Both the position numbers and the translations under genes were made by a program. This document shows positions 1-5,782 of a stretch of 7,603 nt of DNA, piece after piece. Every line of letters starts with the position of its first letter. Within the stretch, counting starts at the first letter, position 1. This DNA comes from Chloroflexota bacterium (GTDB lineage: Bacteria; Chloroflexota; Dormibacteria; Dormibacterales; Dormibacteraceae): positions 1-7,603 of the forward strand of contig VBJR01000185.1 of NCBI GenBank assembly GCA_005880175.1, in the 5' to 3' direction. The notes below the pieces were generated by a model. That model saw only the letters and a program-made list of their open reading frames with translations, ran no database searches and had not been told where the DNA came from.

Positions 1-61
1 TGACCCGCCGGATGCGGCTGGCGCTGCCGACGGACGTCCCGCCGTACTTCTGGACGATCAA
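1..61 (-). CDS. lysC: Aspartate kinase, N-terminal fragment (runs off left edge)
   Basis: Aspartate kinase phosphorylates L-aspartate, the committed step of threonine, methionine, lysine and diaminopimelate synthesis. Reading leftwards from a TTG at 61-59 gives M-IVQKYGGTSVGSASRIRRV. The KYGGTSV segment is the N-terminal nucleotide/aspartate-binding signature of aspartokinases. Only about 20 codons lie in the window. The TTG overlaps the thrB stop by four bases (TTGA). No alternative ATG or GTG is visible in this frame just upstream, and a G-rich stretch immediately before the start is at best a poor ribosome binding site. The start is therefore inferred from the motif's usual position and from the overlap pattern shared by the whole operon. 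Placement after hom, thrC and thrB fits pathway logic. The family call is firm, but the exact start is less certain. Confidence 0.85.
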   Translation of the reverse strand, partial: MIVQKYGGTSVGSASRIRRV

Positions 62-861
62 CCCCGGACGTGCAGGCCCGTCCGCGACACCCTGGTCACC
101 AGGCCGTAGCCGTCGTCCGGCCCGACCTCCTCCATCGCCGCGGCCACGTCCTCGCCCAGCCGCCGCTCGCAGAACGCGAAGACGCTCGGTCCGGCGCCGG
201 CCAGCCCGACGCCGAACGCACCGGCCTCCCGCGCCGCGTCCATCACCTCCTGGGCCCACGGGTACAGGGGCAGGCGGTACGGCTGGTGCAGGCGGTCCTC
301 GAGGGCGAGGTCCAGCATCGGCCACTGCCGGTTGTGCAGGATCTGGACGAGCGCCGCCACGCGCCCGGCGTTGAAGACGGCGTCCTCGCGGCTCACCGTC
401 GCGGGCAGCACGGCGCGGGCCTCCTCGGTCGGGACCGGGTTGGGCGCCACGAACAGCGCGATCTCCAGGTCCGGCACGGGCAGGCCGTAGACCTCGTCGC
501 CGACGACCGCCACGACGCCGCCCATCACGGCCGCCGCCGCGTTGTCGTAGTGGCCTTCCTCGCGGCCGGCCGCCCCGATGGGGTCCTCGTCGCCGCGCAG
601 GGCGGCGGCCACCACGCGCGCGGCGGCGCTGCTGCCCAGGCCGACGCCGACCGGGATCTCGTTGTTCACCCAGCCCCGCATCGGCAGCACCGACAGCGGG
701 TTGGGGCCGGCGGCCAGCAGCTCGGCGCCCTCGCCCTCGAACTCCCACTCCGGCTCGTCGGACTCCTCCGCCTCCACGTCGAGCCAGAGGTCCACGGCCA
801 TCGCGAGCACGTCGAAGCCCGCGCCGAGGTTGGCGATCGAGGCGGGCACACGGACCCTCAC
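58..861 (-). CDS. thrB: Homoserine kinase (GHMP family)
   Basis: Cytosolic ATP-dependent kinase converting L-homoserine to O-phospho-L-homoserine, the substrate of the neighbouring threonine synthase. The 267-residue product has the GHMP layout: VPASIANLGAGFD at 5-17, the phosphate-binding loop PVGVGLGSSAA at 70-80, an EEGHYDN segment near 101-107 (usually EGHPDN), and C-terminal AGAGPSV at 221-227. DRLHQPYR near 189-196 is also typical of homoserine kinases. It is shorter than the roughly 300 residues usual for ThrB. The missing length appears to lie between the N-terminal beta region and the phosphate loop (about 50-65) and just after that loop (about 85-100). The GTG start at 861 shares GTGA with the upstream GNAT stop, and a GGAAG five bases upstream is a reasonable ribosome binding site. 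The stop overlaps the aspartokinase start. Confidence 0.93.
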   Translation of the reverse strand: MRVRVPASIANLGAGFDVLAMAVDLWLDVEAEESDEPEWEFEGEGAELLAAGPNPLSVLPMRGWVNNEIPVGVGLGSSAAARVVAAALRGDEDPIGAAGREEGHYDNAAAAVMGGVVAVVGDEVYGLPVPDLEIALFVAPNPVPTEEARAVLPATVSREDAVFNAGRVAALVQILHNRQWPMLDLALEDRLHQPYRLPLYPWAQEVMDAAREAGAFGVGLAGAGPSVFAFCERRLGEDVAAAMEEVGPDDGYGLVTRVSRTGLHVRG

Positions 862-1364
862 AGGCGCTTCCAGAGTCGCACGGAGCGGCGATCGTACCCC
901 ATCCGCTCGGTGAAGAACGGGAGGGACAGGGCGGACTCCGGGTAGGTGTCGAGCAGCGACACGCTGGCGCCCTCCTCGCGGCCCCAGGCCTCGACGGCGT
1001 CCATCAGCCGCTCGCCGACGCCCCGGCGCCGGTACGCCTCCTCGATCACGACGGCGTCCACGAGCAGCCGCGTCTCGGCGAACTCGCGCTGGAGCTGGTA
1101 GCCCGCGCCGGGCCGCGGCCGGACGACGCGCGCGGCCGCCGAGCCCACGACCCGGCCGTCCACCTCCGCGACCAGGCGGAGCACGTCCGGCTCGTCGGGC
1201 GCGGTCTCCTCGCGGGCCAGGAACTCCGCCAGCCCGTCCGACTCGGGCACCTGGAACGTGTCCGGGGCCAGCGCGGCGTAGTAGCGGCCGGCGTCCAGCC
1301 AGCCCCGGGCCAGCTCGGCCGCGTCGCCCGGCCGGTGCCGGCGGATCGTGACCTCGCCGGTCAC
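858..1364 (-). CDS. GNAT-family N-acetyltransferase
   Basis: A 168-residue single-domain GNAT protein, expected to transfer an acyl group from acetyl-CoA to an amine; the substrate is unknown. It begins with the common GNAT opening (VTIRRHRPGDAAELARG). Its central strand and acetyl-CoA pyrophosphate loop are VDAVVIEEAYRRRGVGERLM at about 102-121, with the R-x-x-G-x-G signature as RRRGVG at 112-117. A C-terminal PFFTERMGY segment near 149-157 corresponds to the family's Y/F-E-K-x-G-F region. The GTG start at 1364 is chosen because it forms GTGA with the thrC stop, matching every other junction in the operon. The frame stays open far upstream, but there it is the out-of-frame shadow of thrC. 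Lying between thrC and thrB suggests co-expression with threonine synthesis. Possible roles are amino-acid or metabolite acetylation, or protein acetylation, and neither is shown by the sequence. Confidence 0.88.
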   Translation of the reverse strand: MTGEVTIRRHRPGDAAELARGWLDAGRYYAALAPDTFQVPESDGLAEFLAREETAPDEPDVLRLVAEVDGRVVGSAAARVVRPRPGAGYQLQREFAETRLLVDAVVIEEAYRRRGVGERLMDAVEAWGREEGASVSLLDTYPESALSLPFFTERMGYDRRSVRLWKRL

Positions 1365-2416
1365 AGCTTCAACGCCTTGGCCATGGCCCGGGCGTCGCCG
1401 TCGAGCTCGATCGGCGGCTCGACGTTGCCCAGGGCCGCGTCGGGGTCCTTGAGGCCGGAGCCGGTCAGGACCACCACGGTCGTCGAGTCGCGCTGCACGC
1501 GGCCGTCGCGGACCAGCCGGACCAGGAGCGCCAGCGGCGCGCACGAGGCGGGCTCGGCGAACAGGCCCTCGGTCGAGGCGAGCCGGATCTGCGCCTGGAG
1601 GATCTCCGTGTCGGTGACCGCGTCGATCAGGCCGCCGGACTCGTCGCGCGCCGTCGTGGCGCCCTCCCAGCTGGCCGGGTTGCCGATCTCGATCGCCGAT
1701 GCCACGGTCTTCGGGGCGGCGACGGGGCGGCCGGTCACGATCGGGGCCGCGCCCTCGGCCTGGGCGCCGACCATCCGGGGCAGGACCGAGCAGCGGCCGG
1801 CGGCGCGGTACTCCTTGAAGCCCTTCCAGTAGGCCGTGATGTTGCCCGCGTTGCCCACGGGCAGCACCAGGTAGTCCGGCGCGTCGCCGAGCGTGTCCAC
1901 CACCTCGAACGCGGCCGTCTTCTGGCCCTGGATCCGGTCCGGGTTGACCGAGTTGACCAGGGCGACCGGGTACTGGCTGGCCAGCTCGCGGACCGTCTCC
2001 AGCGCGGCGTCGAAGTTGCCGCGCAGGGCCACCACCTTGGCCCCGTACATCAGCGCCTGCGAGAGCTTGTTCATCGCGATCTTGCCCGCCGGCACGACCA
2101 CGATCGCGCGCAGGCGCTGGCTGGCCGCGTACGCGGCGGCCGACGCCGACGTGTTGCCGGTGGAGGCGCACACGAGCACGCGCACGCCCTCCTCCATCGC
2201 CCTGGCGACCGCCACGACCATGCCCCGGTCCTTGAACGACCCGGTGGGGTTCAGGCCCTCGTACTTGAAGTACAGGCGGCGGAGGCCCAGCGACGGGCCG
2301 ATGTTCCGGCTCGGCACGAGGGGCGTGGAGCCCTCCTGCAGCGTGATCGCCGGGGTGGCCTCGGTGACCGGGAGCCAGTCGCGGTACCGGTCGATGACGC
2401 CCGCGGCCGCGTTCAC
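1361..2416 (-). CDS. thrC: Threonine synthase (PLP-dependent)
   Basis: Converts O-phospho-L-homoserine and water to L-threonine and phosphate, the last step of the pathway. The 351-residue protein is a fold-type II PLP enzyme. NPTGSFKDRG at 56-65 carries the PLP-binding lysine K62. STGNTSAS is at 85-92, the phosphate-binding VGNAGN at 187-192, and LTGSGLKDPD at 317-326. The EGSTPLVPS segment near 28-36 is typical of the short bacterial/actinobacterial threonine synthases, and the length fits that group. The frame extends upstream to 2653, but the GTG at 2416 is preferred because it gives a GTGA overlap with the preceding gene and matches the family N-terminus; the upstream extension is low-complexity Arg/Pro/Gly shadow of the deaminase-like gene. 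A G-rich stretch (GGGGTG) about seven bases upstream may act as ribosome binding site. All key residues are present, so it is probably active. Confidence 0.96.
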   Translation of the reverse strand: MNAAAGVIDRYRDWLPVTEATPAITLQEGSTPLVPSRNIGPSLGLRRLYFKYEGLNPTGSFKDRGMVVAVARAMEEGVRVLVCASTGNTSASAAAYAASQRLRAIVVVPAGKIAMNKLSQALMYGAKVVALRGNFDAALETVRELASQYPVALVNSVNPDRIQGQKTAAFEVVDTLGDAPDYLVLPVGNAGNITAYWKGFKEYRAAGRCSVLPRMVGAQAEGAAPIVTGRPVAAPKTVASAIEIGNPASWEGATTARDESGGLIDAVTDTEILQAQIRLASTEGLFAEPASCAPLALLVRLVRDGRVQRDSTTVVVLTGSGLKDPDAALGNVEPPIELDGDARAMAKALKL

Positions 2417-3387
2417 GCGGGCACCCCGGAGGCGAAGCCGTAGCGGAGGCCGTTGGCGACGATCTCGCTCGCGGCCTGGGGGTCCAGGCCGAGCGGACCG
2501 GTCAGCGCGGCGACCTCGTCGCTGAGTGTGGAGCCGAACATCGGTGGGCAGTCGGAGTTTACGGTGATGGGCACCCCCGACTCGTGGAGGCGCCGCAGCG
2601 GGTGCTCGGCCAGGGACGGGACCACGCCCAGGCGGACGTTGCTCGTCGGGCACACGTCCAGCGCGATCCGCCGCTCGGCCAGGTGCGCGACCAGGGCCGG
2701 GTCCTCGACGGCCCGGACGCCGTGCGCGACGCGCTCCGCGTGCAGGGCCCGGACGGCGCCCCAGATGCTCTCGGGCCCGGCCAGCTCGCCCGCGTGCGGC
2801 ACGCTGTGCAGGCCCGCCGCCCGCGCCTTCTCGAACCAGGGCGCGAACGGCTCGGGCGGGTTGCCCGCCTCCGGCCCCGACAGGCCGAACGCGACGGCCC
2901 CCGCGTCCATGGCGCCGATGGCGAACTCCAGGGCCTGGTCGGCCCAGTACGCCCGCTCGGCCGCCGGCAGGCCCCGGTTGACGTCCACGATCCAGCGCAT
3001 CTCGATGCCGGACTCGGCCCGCGCCCGGGCGCGGCCGCGGTTGAGCGCGTCGAGCAGGGTCTCGGGAGCGAGGCCCCGGCGCGCCGCGCCCATCGCCGTG
3101 ACCATCGCCTCGACATAGCTGACGCCCTGCCGGGCGAGGTCGGCGGCGAACTCGTACGTGAGGAGCTCCACGTCCTCGCCGCTCGGCGTCAGCGGCCGCA
3201 GGGCCGCCAGCAGCTCCCCGAAGTGGTCGAAGTCGCGGTAACGATAGTCGGGCGGGATGCCGGCCGCGAGCTCCGGCGGCAGGTCCACGCGATGCCGCCG
3301 GGCCAGCTCGCGCATGACGGGCGGCGGGATCGAGGCGAACAGGTGGACGTGGAGCTCCGCGCGCGGGGTCGGGGCGGCGGTGCTCAC
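2413..3387 (-). CDS. Adenosine deaminase-family metal hydrolase with altered substrate residues
   Basis: A 324-residue amidohydrolase of the adenosine/AMP/aminodeoxyfutalosine deaminase family, full length for the group. Metal and catalytic residues are present: HVH (H13, H15), HAGE with H198 and the proton-shuttle E201, H222 in RVAHG, and D279. VCPTSNV at 245-251 is also typical. Compared with mouse ADA (known structure: D19 contacts the ribose 5'-OH, D296 contacts purine N7), the D19 position is F17 (HVHLFAS) and the D296 position is C280 (NSDCPPMF, where relatives have NSDDPPMF). The glycine of the purine-contacting loop is kept at G171, but the following acid is P172. The enzyme therefore probably hydrolyses an amino group from something other than plain adenosine, or has reduced activity. 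The GTG at 3387 overlaps the hom stop (GTGA). Its place between hom and thrC is unexpected. Confidence 0.88.
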   Translation of the reverse strand: MSTAAPTPRAELHVHLFASIPPPVMRELARRHRVDLPPELAAGIPPDYRYRDFDHFGELLAALRPLTPSGEDVELLTYEFAADLARQGVSYVEAMVTAMGAARRGLAPETLLDALNRGRARARAESGIEMRWIVDVNRGLPAAERAYWADQALEFAIGAMDAGAVAFGLSGPEAGNPPEPFAPWFEKARAAGLHSVPHAGELAGPESIWGAVRALHAERVAHGVRAVEDPALVAHLAERRIALDVCPTSNVRLGVVPSLAEHPLRRLHESGVPITVNSDCPPMFGSTLSDEVAALTGPLGLDPQAASEIVANGLRYGFASGVPA

Positions 3388-4673
3388 AGGACCCGCAGGA
3401 ACGCGTTGACGGCGCTGACCACGTCCAGGTCGCCGATCCGCTCGCGGGTCCGGCGGAGCGCCGAGTCCGGCGAGGGGTGCGTGGTCACCACGAACTCGGC
3501 GGACACGTCGTCCGACTCCTTCTGGATCGCGCTGGCGATGCTGACGCCCTCCTCCCCGAACACCGCGCAGATGCGGGCCAGGACGCCGGGCTGGTCCGCC
3601 ACGCGGCAGCGGAAGTAGGCCCGCGAGCGGACGTCGTCCATCGACAGCACCCGCACCTCGGGGTCGAACTCGACGGCCGCCCGGTGCTGCACGCGGCGGT
3701 GGATCGAGCGGGCCAGGTCCACGATGTCGCCGACCACGCTGGACGCGGTCGGCCGGCCGCCGGCGCCCAGGCCCTGGAGGAGGACCGGTCCGACCAGGTC
3801 GCCCTCGATGTAGACGGCGTTGGCGGGGCCCTCGACGCCGGCCAGCGGGTGCCCGTGCGGCACCAGCACCGGGTGCACGCGGGCTTCGACCGGGCCGTCC
3901 CCGTCGCGAGCGGCGTACGCCAGCAGCTTGACCTCGTAGCCGAGCTCGCGCGCGTACTTGAAGTCCACCGGCTCGACGCCGTCGATGCCCTCCCGGTACA
4001 CCTGGTCGGGCCGGACGCGGGCGCCGAAGCCGATCGAGGCCATGATCGCCAGCTTGTAGACGGCGTCGTAGCCGCCCACGTCGTCGGTCGGGTCCGCCTC
4101 CGCGTAGCCGGCCGCCTGCGCCTCGGCGACCGCCTCGGAGAGCGTCCGCGCCTGGTTGGCCATCCGGCCCAGCACGAAGTTCGTCGTGCCGTTGATCACG
4201 GCCATGATCCGCTGGATGTCGTTGGCGACCAGGTCCACCTTGAACGTGCTGATCAGCGGGATGCCGCCGCCGACCGCGGCCTCGAAGTAGACGTCCACGT
4301 TCATCTCGCCGGCCACGTCGAGCAGCTCGGGGCCGTGCTTGGCCATGACCAGCTTGTTGGCGGTCACGACGTGCTTGCCCCGGCGGATGGCGCGCTCCAG
4401 GAAGGTGCGGGCGGGCTCCTCGCCGCCGGCCACCTCGACCACGACGTCGATGTCCGGGTCATCGAGCACGTCCGCGGGGTCCGTGGTCAGCAGGCCCGGC
4501 GGCACCTCCACGGCGCGGGGCCGGGAGGGGTCGCGCACCAGGGCGCGCCGGAGCACGAGATCGACGCCGGCGCGCCGGCGCAGCGCGGCGGGCCGCGCCA
4601 GCAGCCGGTCGGCGACCTGCGAGCCGACCGTGCCCAGCCCGATCAGTCCGATGTTCAGCGCAGCCTGTTGCAT
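3384..4673 (-). CDS. hom: Homoserine dehydrogenase with C-terminal ACT domain
   Basis: NAD(P)H-dependent reduction of aspartate semialdehyde to homoserine, the branch point towards threonine and methionine. The 429-residue product has a Rossmann GLGTVG at 12-17, TANK at 104-107, EAAVGGGIP at 131-139, NGTTNF at 161-166, and GGYDAVYK at 200-207 holding the D203/K207 pair expected for catalysis. Residues about 352-425 form an ACT domain (RVADQPGVLARICAVFGE), which in this family commonly senses threonine, so allosteric feedback is likely. The open frame reaches 5150, but the upstream part has no family similarity and crosses other genes. ATG at 4673 puts the Rossmann strand at residue 7, as usual. 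The ribosome binding site is weak (only GGA close by), so a leaderless or short-leader transcript is possible. It is the first gene of the threonine operon. Confidence 0.96.
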   Translation of the reverse strand: MQQAALNIGLIGLGTVGSQVADRLLARPAALRRRAGVDLVLRRALVRDPSRPRAVEVPPGLLTTDPADVLDDPDIDVVVEVAGGEEPARTFLERAIRRGKHVVTANKLVMAKHGPELLDVAGEMNVDVYFEAAVGGGIPLISTFKVDLVANDIQRIMAVINGTTNFVLGRMANQARTLSEAVAEAQAAGYAEADPTDDVGGYDAVYKLAIMASIGFGARVRPDQVYREGIDGVEPVDFKYARELGYEVKLLAYAARDGDGPVEARVHPVLVPHGHPLAGVEGPANAVYIEGDLVGPVLLQGLGAGGRPTASSVVGDIVDLARSIHRRVQHRAAVEFDPEVRVLSMDDVRSRAYFRCRVADQPGVLARICAVFGEEGVSIASAIQKESDDVSAEFVVTTHPSPDSALRRTRERIGDLDVVSAVNAFLRVL

Positions 4674-4730
4674 TCCGGCATATTGTCCAGATTGCGCGGG
4701 GGTGGGTCGGAATGAGACAGTACGCACGCG
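4674..4730. promoter_or_regulatory. Divergent intergenic region between hom and small membrane-protein gene
   Basis: These 57 bp separate two divergently oriented starts, so promoters for the whole threonine operon (leftward) and for the small plus-strand gene (rightward) should lie here or overlap the coding edges. On the minus strand GACAAT, just upstream of hom, matches four of six bases of a -10 hexamer, but no convincing -35 box is seen. There is no room for a T-box or large riboswitch, and no run of regulatory Thr or Ile codons. The assignment rests on gene geometry rather than on clear motifs. Confidence 0.4.
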
Positions 4731-4907
4731 ATGGTGGGTGACCGGGCCGCCAGCGTGATCGCACTCGTGGCAATCGTGATCGCGGGGATCATCACGGCGG
4801 GCGTCCGGCGCGCCAGCCAGGACGAGGTGCTGCCGCCCTCCAAGATGCGCGAGCTCCACCGGCGCCTCAGCACCAGCCACGAGAACCTGCGCAAGAAGGG
4901 CAAGTAG
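4731..4907 (+). CDS. Small single-pass membrane protein, 58 residues, unknown function
   Basis: I do not recognise this protein. ATG at 4731 opens a 58-residue frame ending in TAG at 4905-4907. Residues about 8-24 (SVIALVAIVIAGIITAG) form one strong hydrophobic helix. It is followed by RR and a charged tail rich in Arg, Lys, Glu and Ser that ends RKKGK, which suggests a short N-terminus and a cytoplasmic basic tail. Coding evidence is good: only three of 58 sense codons end in A or T, like the neighbouring genes. An in-frame stop at 4713-4715 limits any upstream extension. No strong ribosome binding site is seen (GAG lies about 13 bases upstream), so leaderless translation is possible. It is divergent from hom and convergent with the sigma-factor pair, and it is too short for default gene callers. 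Confidence 0.7.
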   Translation: MVGDRAASVIALVAIVIAGIITAGVRRASQDEVLPPSKMRELHRRLSTSHENLRKKGK

Positions 4908-4908
4908 C

Positions 4909-4924
4909 GCGGAGGCGCGGAGGC
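4909..4924. repeat. Two tandem copies of GCGGAGGC
   Basis: The 8-bp unit GCGGAGGC occurs at 4909-4916 and again at 4917-4924, directly after the stop codon of the small membrane-protein gene and running into the hairpin. It may be a simple replication-slippage repeat. No function can be read from it. Confidence 0.6.
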
Positions 4925-4942
4925 GCGGCCCGCGGCCGCGCC
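4922..4942. terminator. GC-rich hairpin between convergent genes, probable bidirectional terminator
   Basis: GGCGCGGCC at 4922-4930 is exactly complementary to GGCCGCGCC at 4934-4942 around a 3-nt loop CGC, giving a nine-pair all-GC stem. It fills the 38-bp gap between the stop of the plus-strand small gene (4907) and the stop of the minus-strand membrane gene (4946), where a shared terminator is expected. No T-tract follows on either strand. It would therefore have to act as a U-less hairpin or assist Rho-dependent termination. Confidence 0.6.
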
Positions 4943-4945
4943 CGC

Positions 4946-5215
4946 CTATGGCATGTGGATCAGGTGGTCCTTGACGCTGCCGGCCCAGCCCACGTTCGCG
5001 GTCGCCAGGCCGACGACGACCAGCGAGAGCAGCAGCAGCAGCGCGAGGCCCGCCGCGCCCAGGGCCGACGCCATCGCCACCGGCCGCCGCCACGAGTCGG
5101 CCAGGCGGTCGGTCAGCTCGACGAGGTCGGGGACGCGACTCGGACGCCACGCCGAGACCTCGACGTGGAGGGCCGCCACGACGTCGCTGTCGGTGTGCTC
5201 AGGATCCACGGTCAT
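4946..5215 (-). CDS. Single-pass membrane protein downstream of ECF sigma factor (candidate anti-sigma/regulator)
   Basis: An 89-residue protein with a soluble, acid-rich N-terminal part (about 1-44), one long hydrophobic helix at about 46-72 (ALGAAGLALLLLLSLVVVGL within it), and a short exposed tail. ATG at 5215 forms ATGA with the sigma-factor stop and has GGA four bases upstream; an in-frame TTG at 5224 is the only nearby alternative. Position and topology match membrane anti-sigma factors, which are usually encoded just after their sigma. However, it lacks the H-x3-C-x2-C zinc motif of ZAS proteins and is shorter than most. The N-terminal segment is about 45 residues, barely enough for a sigma-binding domain. 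The function is inferred only from context; it could be another membrane partner of the sigma factor. Confidence 0.75.
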   Translation of the reverse strand: MTVDPEHTDSDVVAALHVEVSAWRPSRVPDLVELTDRLADSWRRPVAMASALGAAGLALLLLLSLVVVGLATANVGWAGSVKDHLIHMP

Positions 5216-5769
5216 CTGTTCCAACGACCGGGGGCGGAATTTTGTTCAGTGTCCGGCAGGGCCAGCCGCCGCCGCATCACGATCATGGCCTTCGCGATCC
5301 GGGACGCGACCGTGCCGCTCGGGATGTTCAACGCGTGTGCCACCTCCTCCCGAGAGTAGCCCAGGTAGAAGTGCAGATACACGGCCGCGCGGAGCTTCGG
5401 GCTCAGGTCGGCGAGCGCGTCCTCGACCATCGTCCTCGCCTCGCTGCGGGTGTAGTCGCGGTCGTCCGGCGCCTGGTACAGCCGCATGGGCAGGAACCGC
5501 GCCAGCTTCTGCCGGCGCAGGTGCGAGATGGCGGTGTTGACCGCGATGCGGTGCAGCCAGGCGCCCGGCGGCGCCGTCGGCTTGTAGCGGAGGCGGGCCC
5601 GGTAGGCGCGGGTGAACGCGTCCTGCGTCAGGTCCTCTGCCTCCTGCTCGTTGAGCACCATGGCGCGGATCGCCCGGAAGACGTTGACGTACTCCCGCTC
5701 GTACAGTTCTGGGAACTGGGTGGCGGGATCGAGGTCACGCGAGCCGCGCTGGGCGTCCTCGGTGGGCAT
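5212..5769 (-). CDS. ECF-type RNA polymerase sigma-70 factor
   Basis: A 185-residue two-domain sigma factor that would direct RNA polymerase to a specific promoter set. Region 2 spans about 20-90 (FPELYEREYVNVFRAIRAMV, EAEDLTQDAFTRAYR, WLHRIAVNTAISHLRRQK), with the conserved D-x-x-Q-D-x-F core-binding pattern. After a short linker, region 4 at about 115-168 contains LSPKLRAAVYLHFYLGYSRE and the helix-turn-helix that reads the -35 element (EEVAHALNIPSGTVASRI). There is no region 1 or 3 and no long C-terminal extension, which is standard for ECF factors. ATG at 5769 is chosen because GGGA lies five bases upstream. An earlier in-frame ATG at 5796 would add nine residues and overlap an inverted repeat. 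The overlapping downstream membrane gene suggests post-translational control. Confidence 0.95.
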   Translation of the reverse strand: MPTEDAQRGSRDLDPATQFPELYEREYVNVFRAIRAMVLNEQEAEDLTQDAFTRAYRARLRYKPTAPPGAWLHRIAVNTAISHLRRQKLARFLPMRLYQAPDDRDYTRSEARTMVEDALADLSPKLRAAVYLHFYLGYSREEVAHALNIPSGTVASRIAKAMIVMRRRLALPDTEQNSAPGRWNR

Positions 5770-5782
5770 GGCTATCCCACAG

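Noticed and set aside
70..945. Plus-strand open frame opposite thrB
   Set aside because: The His/Arg/Gly-rich composition shows no domain, and it is antisense to the conserved GHMP kinase.
4655..4681. Eight-residue frame (MPECNRLR) overlapping the hom start as a possible leader peptide or attenuator
   Set aside because: It contains no Thr or Ile run, no alternative hairpins are evident, and it overlaps the hom coding sequence, so classic attenuation is unsupported.
3477..4715. Long open frame on the plus strand opposite hom (412 codons)
   Set aside because: Its translation is a His/Asp/Arg/Val-rich shadow with no family motifs, and the opposite strand encodes a textbook homoserine dehydrogenase.
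4655..4903. Minus-strand 82-codon frame antisense to the small membrane gene and overlapping the hom start
   Set aside because: Codon third-position bias favours the plus-strand frame, and the protein has no recognisable feature.
3388..5150. N-terminal extension of hom up to 5150
   Set aside because: The added 159 residues are Arg/Pro/Ala-rich, cross the small plus-strand gene and the terminator, and lie outside the family's normal start.
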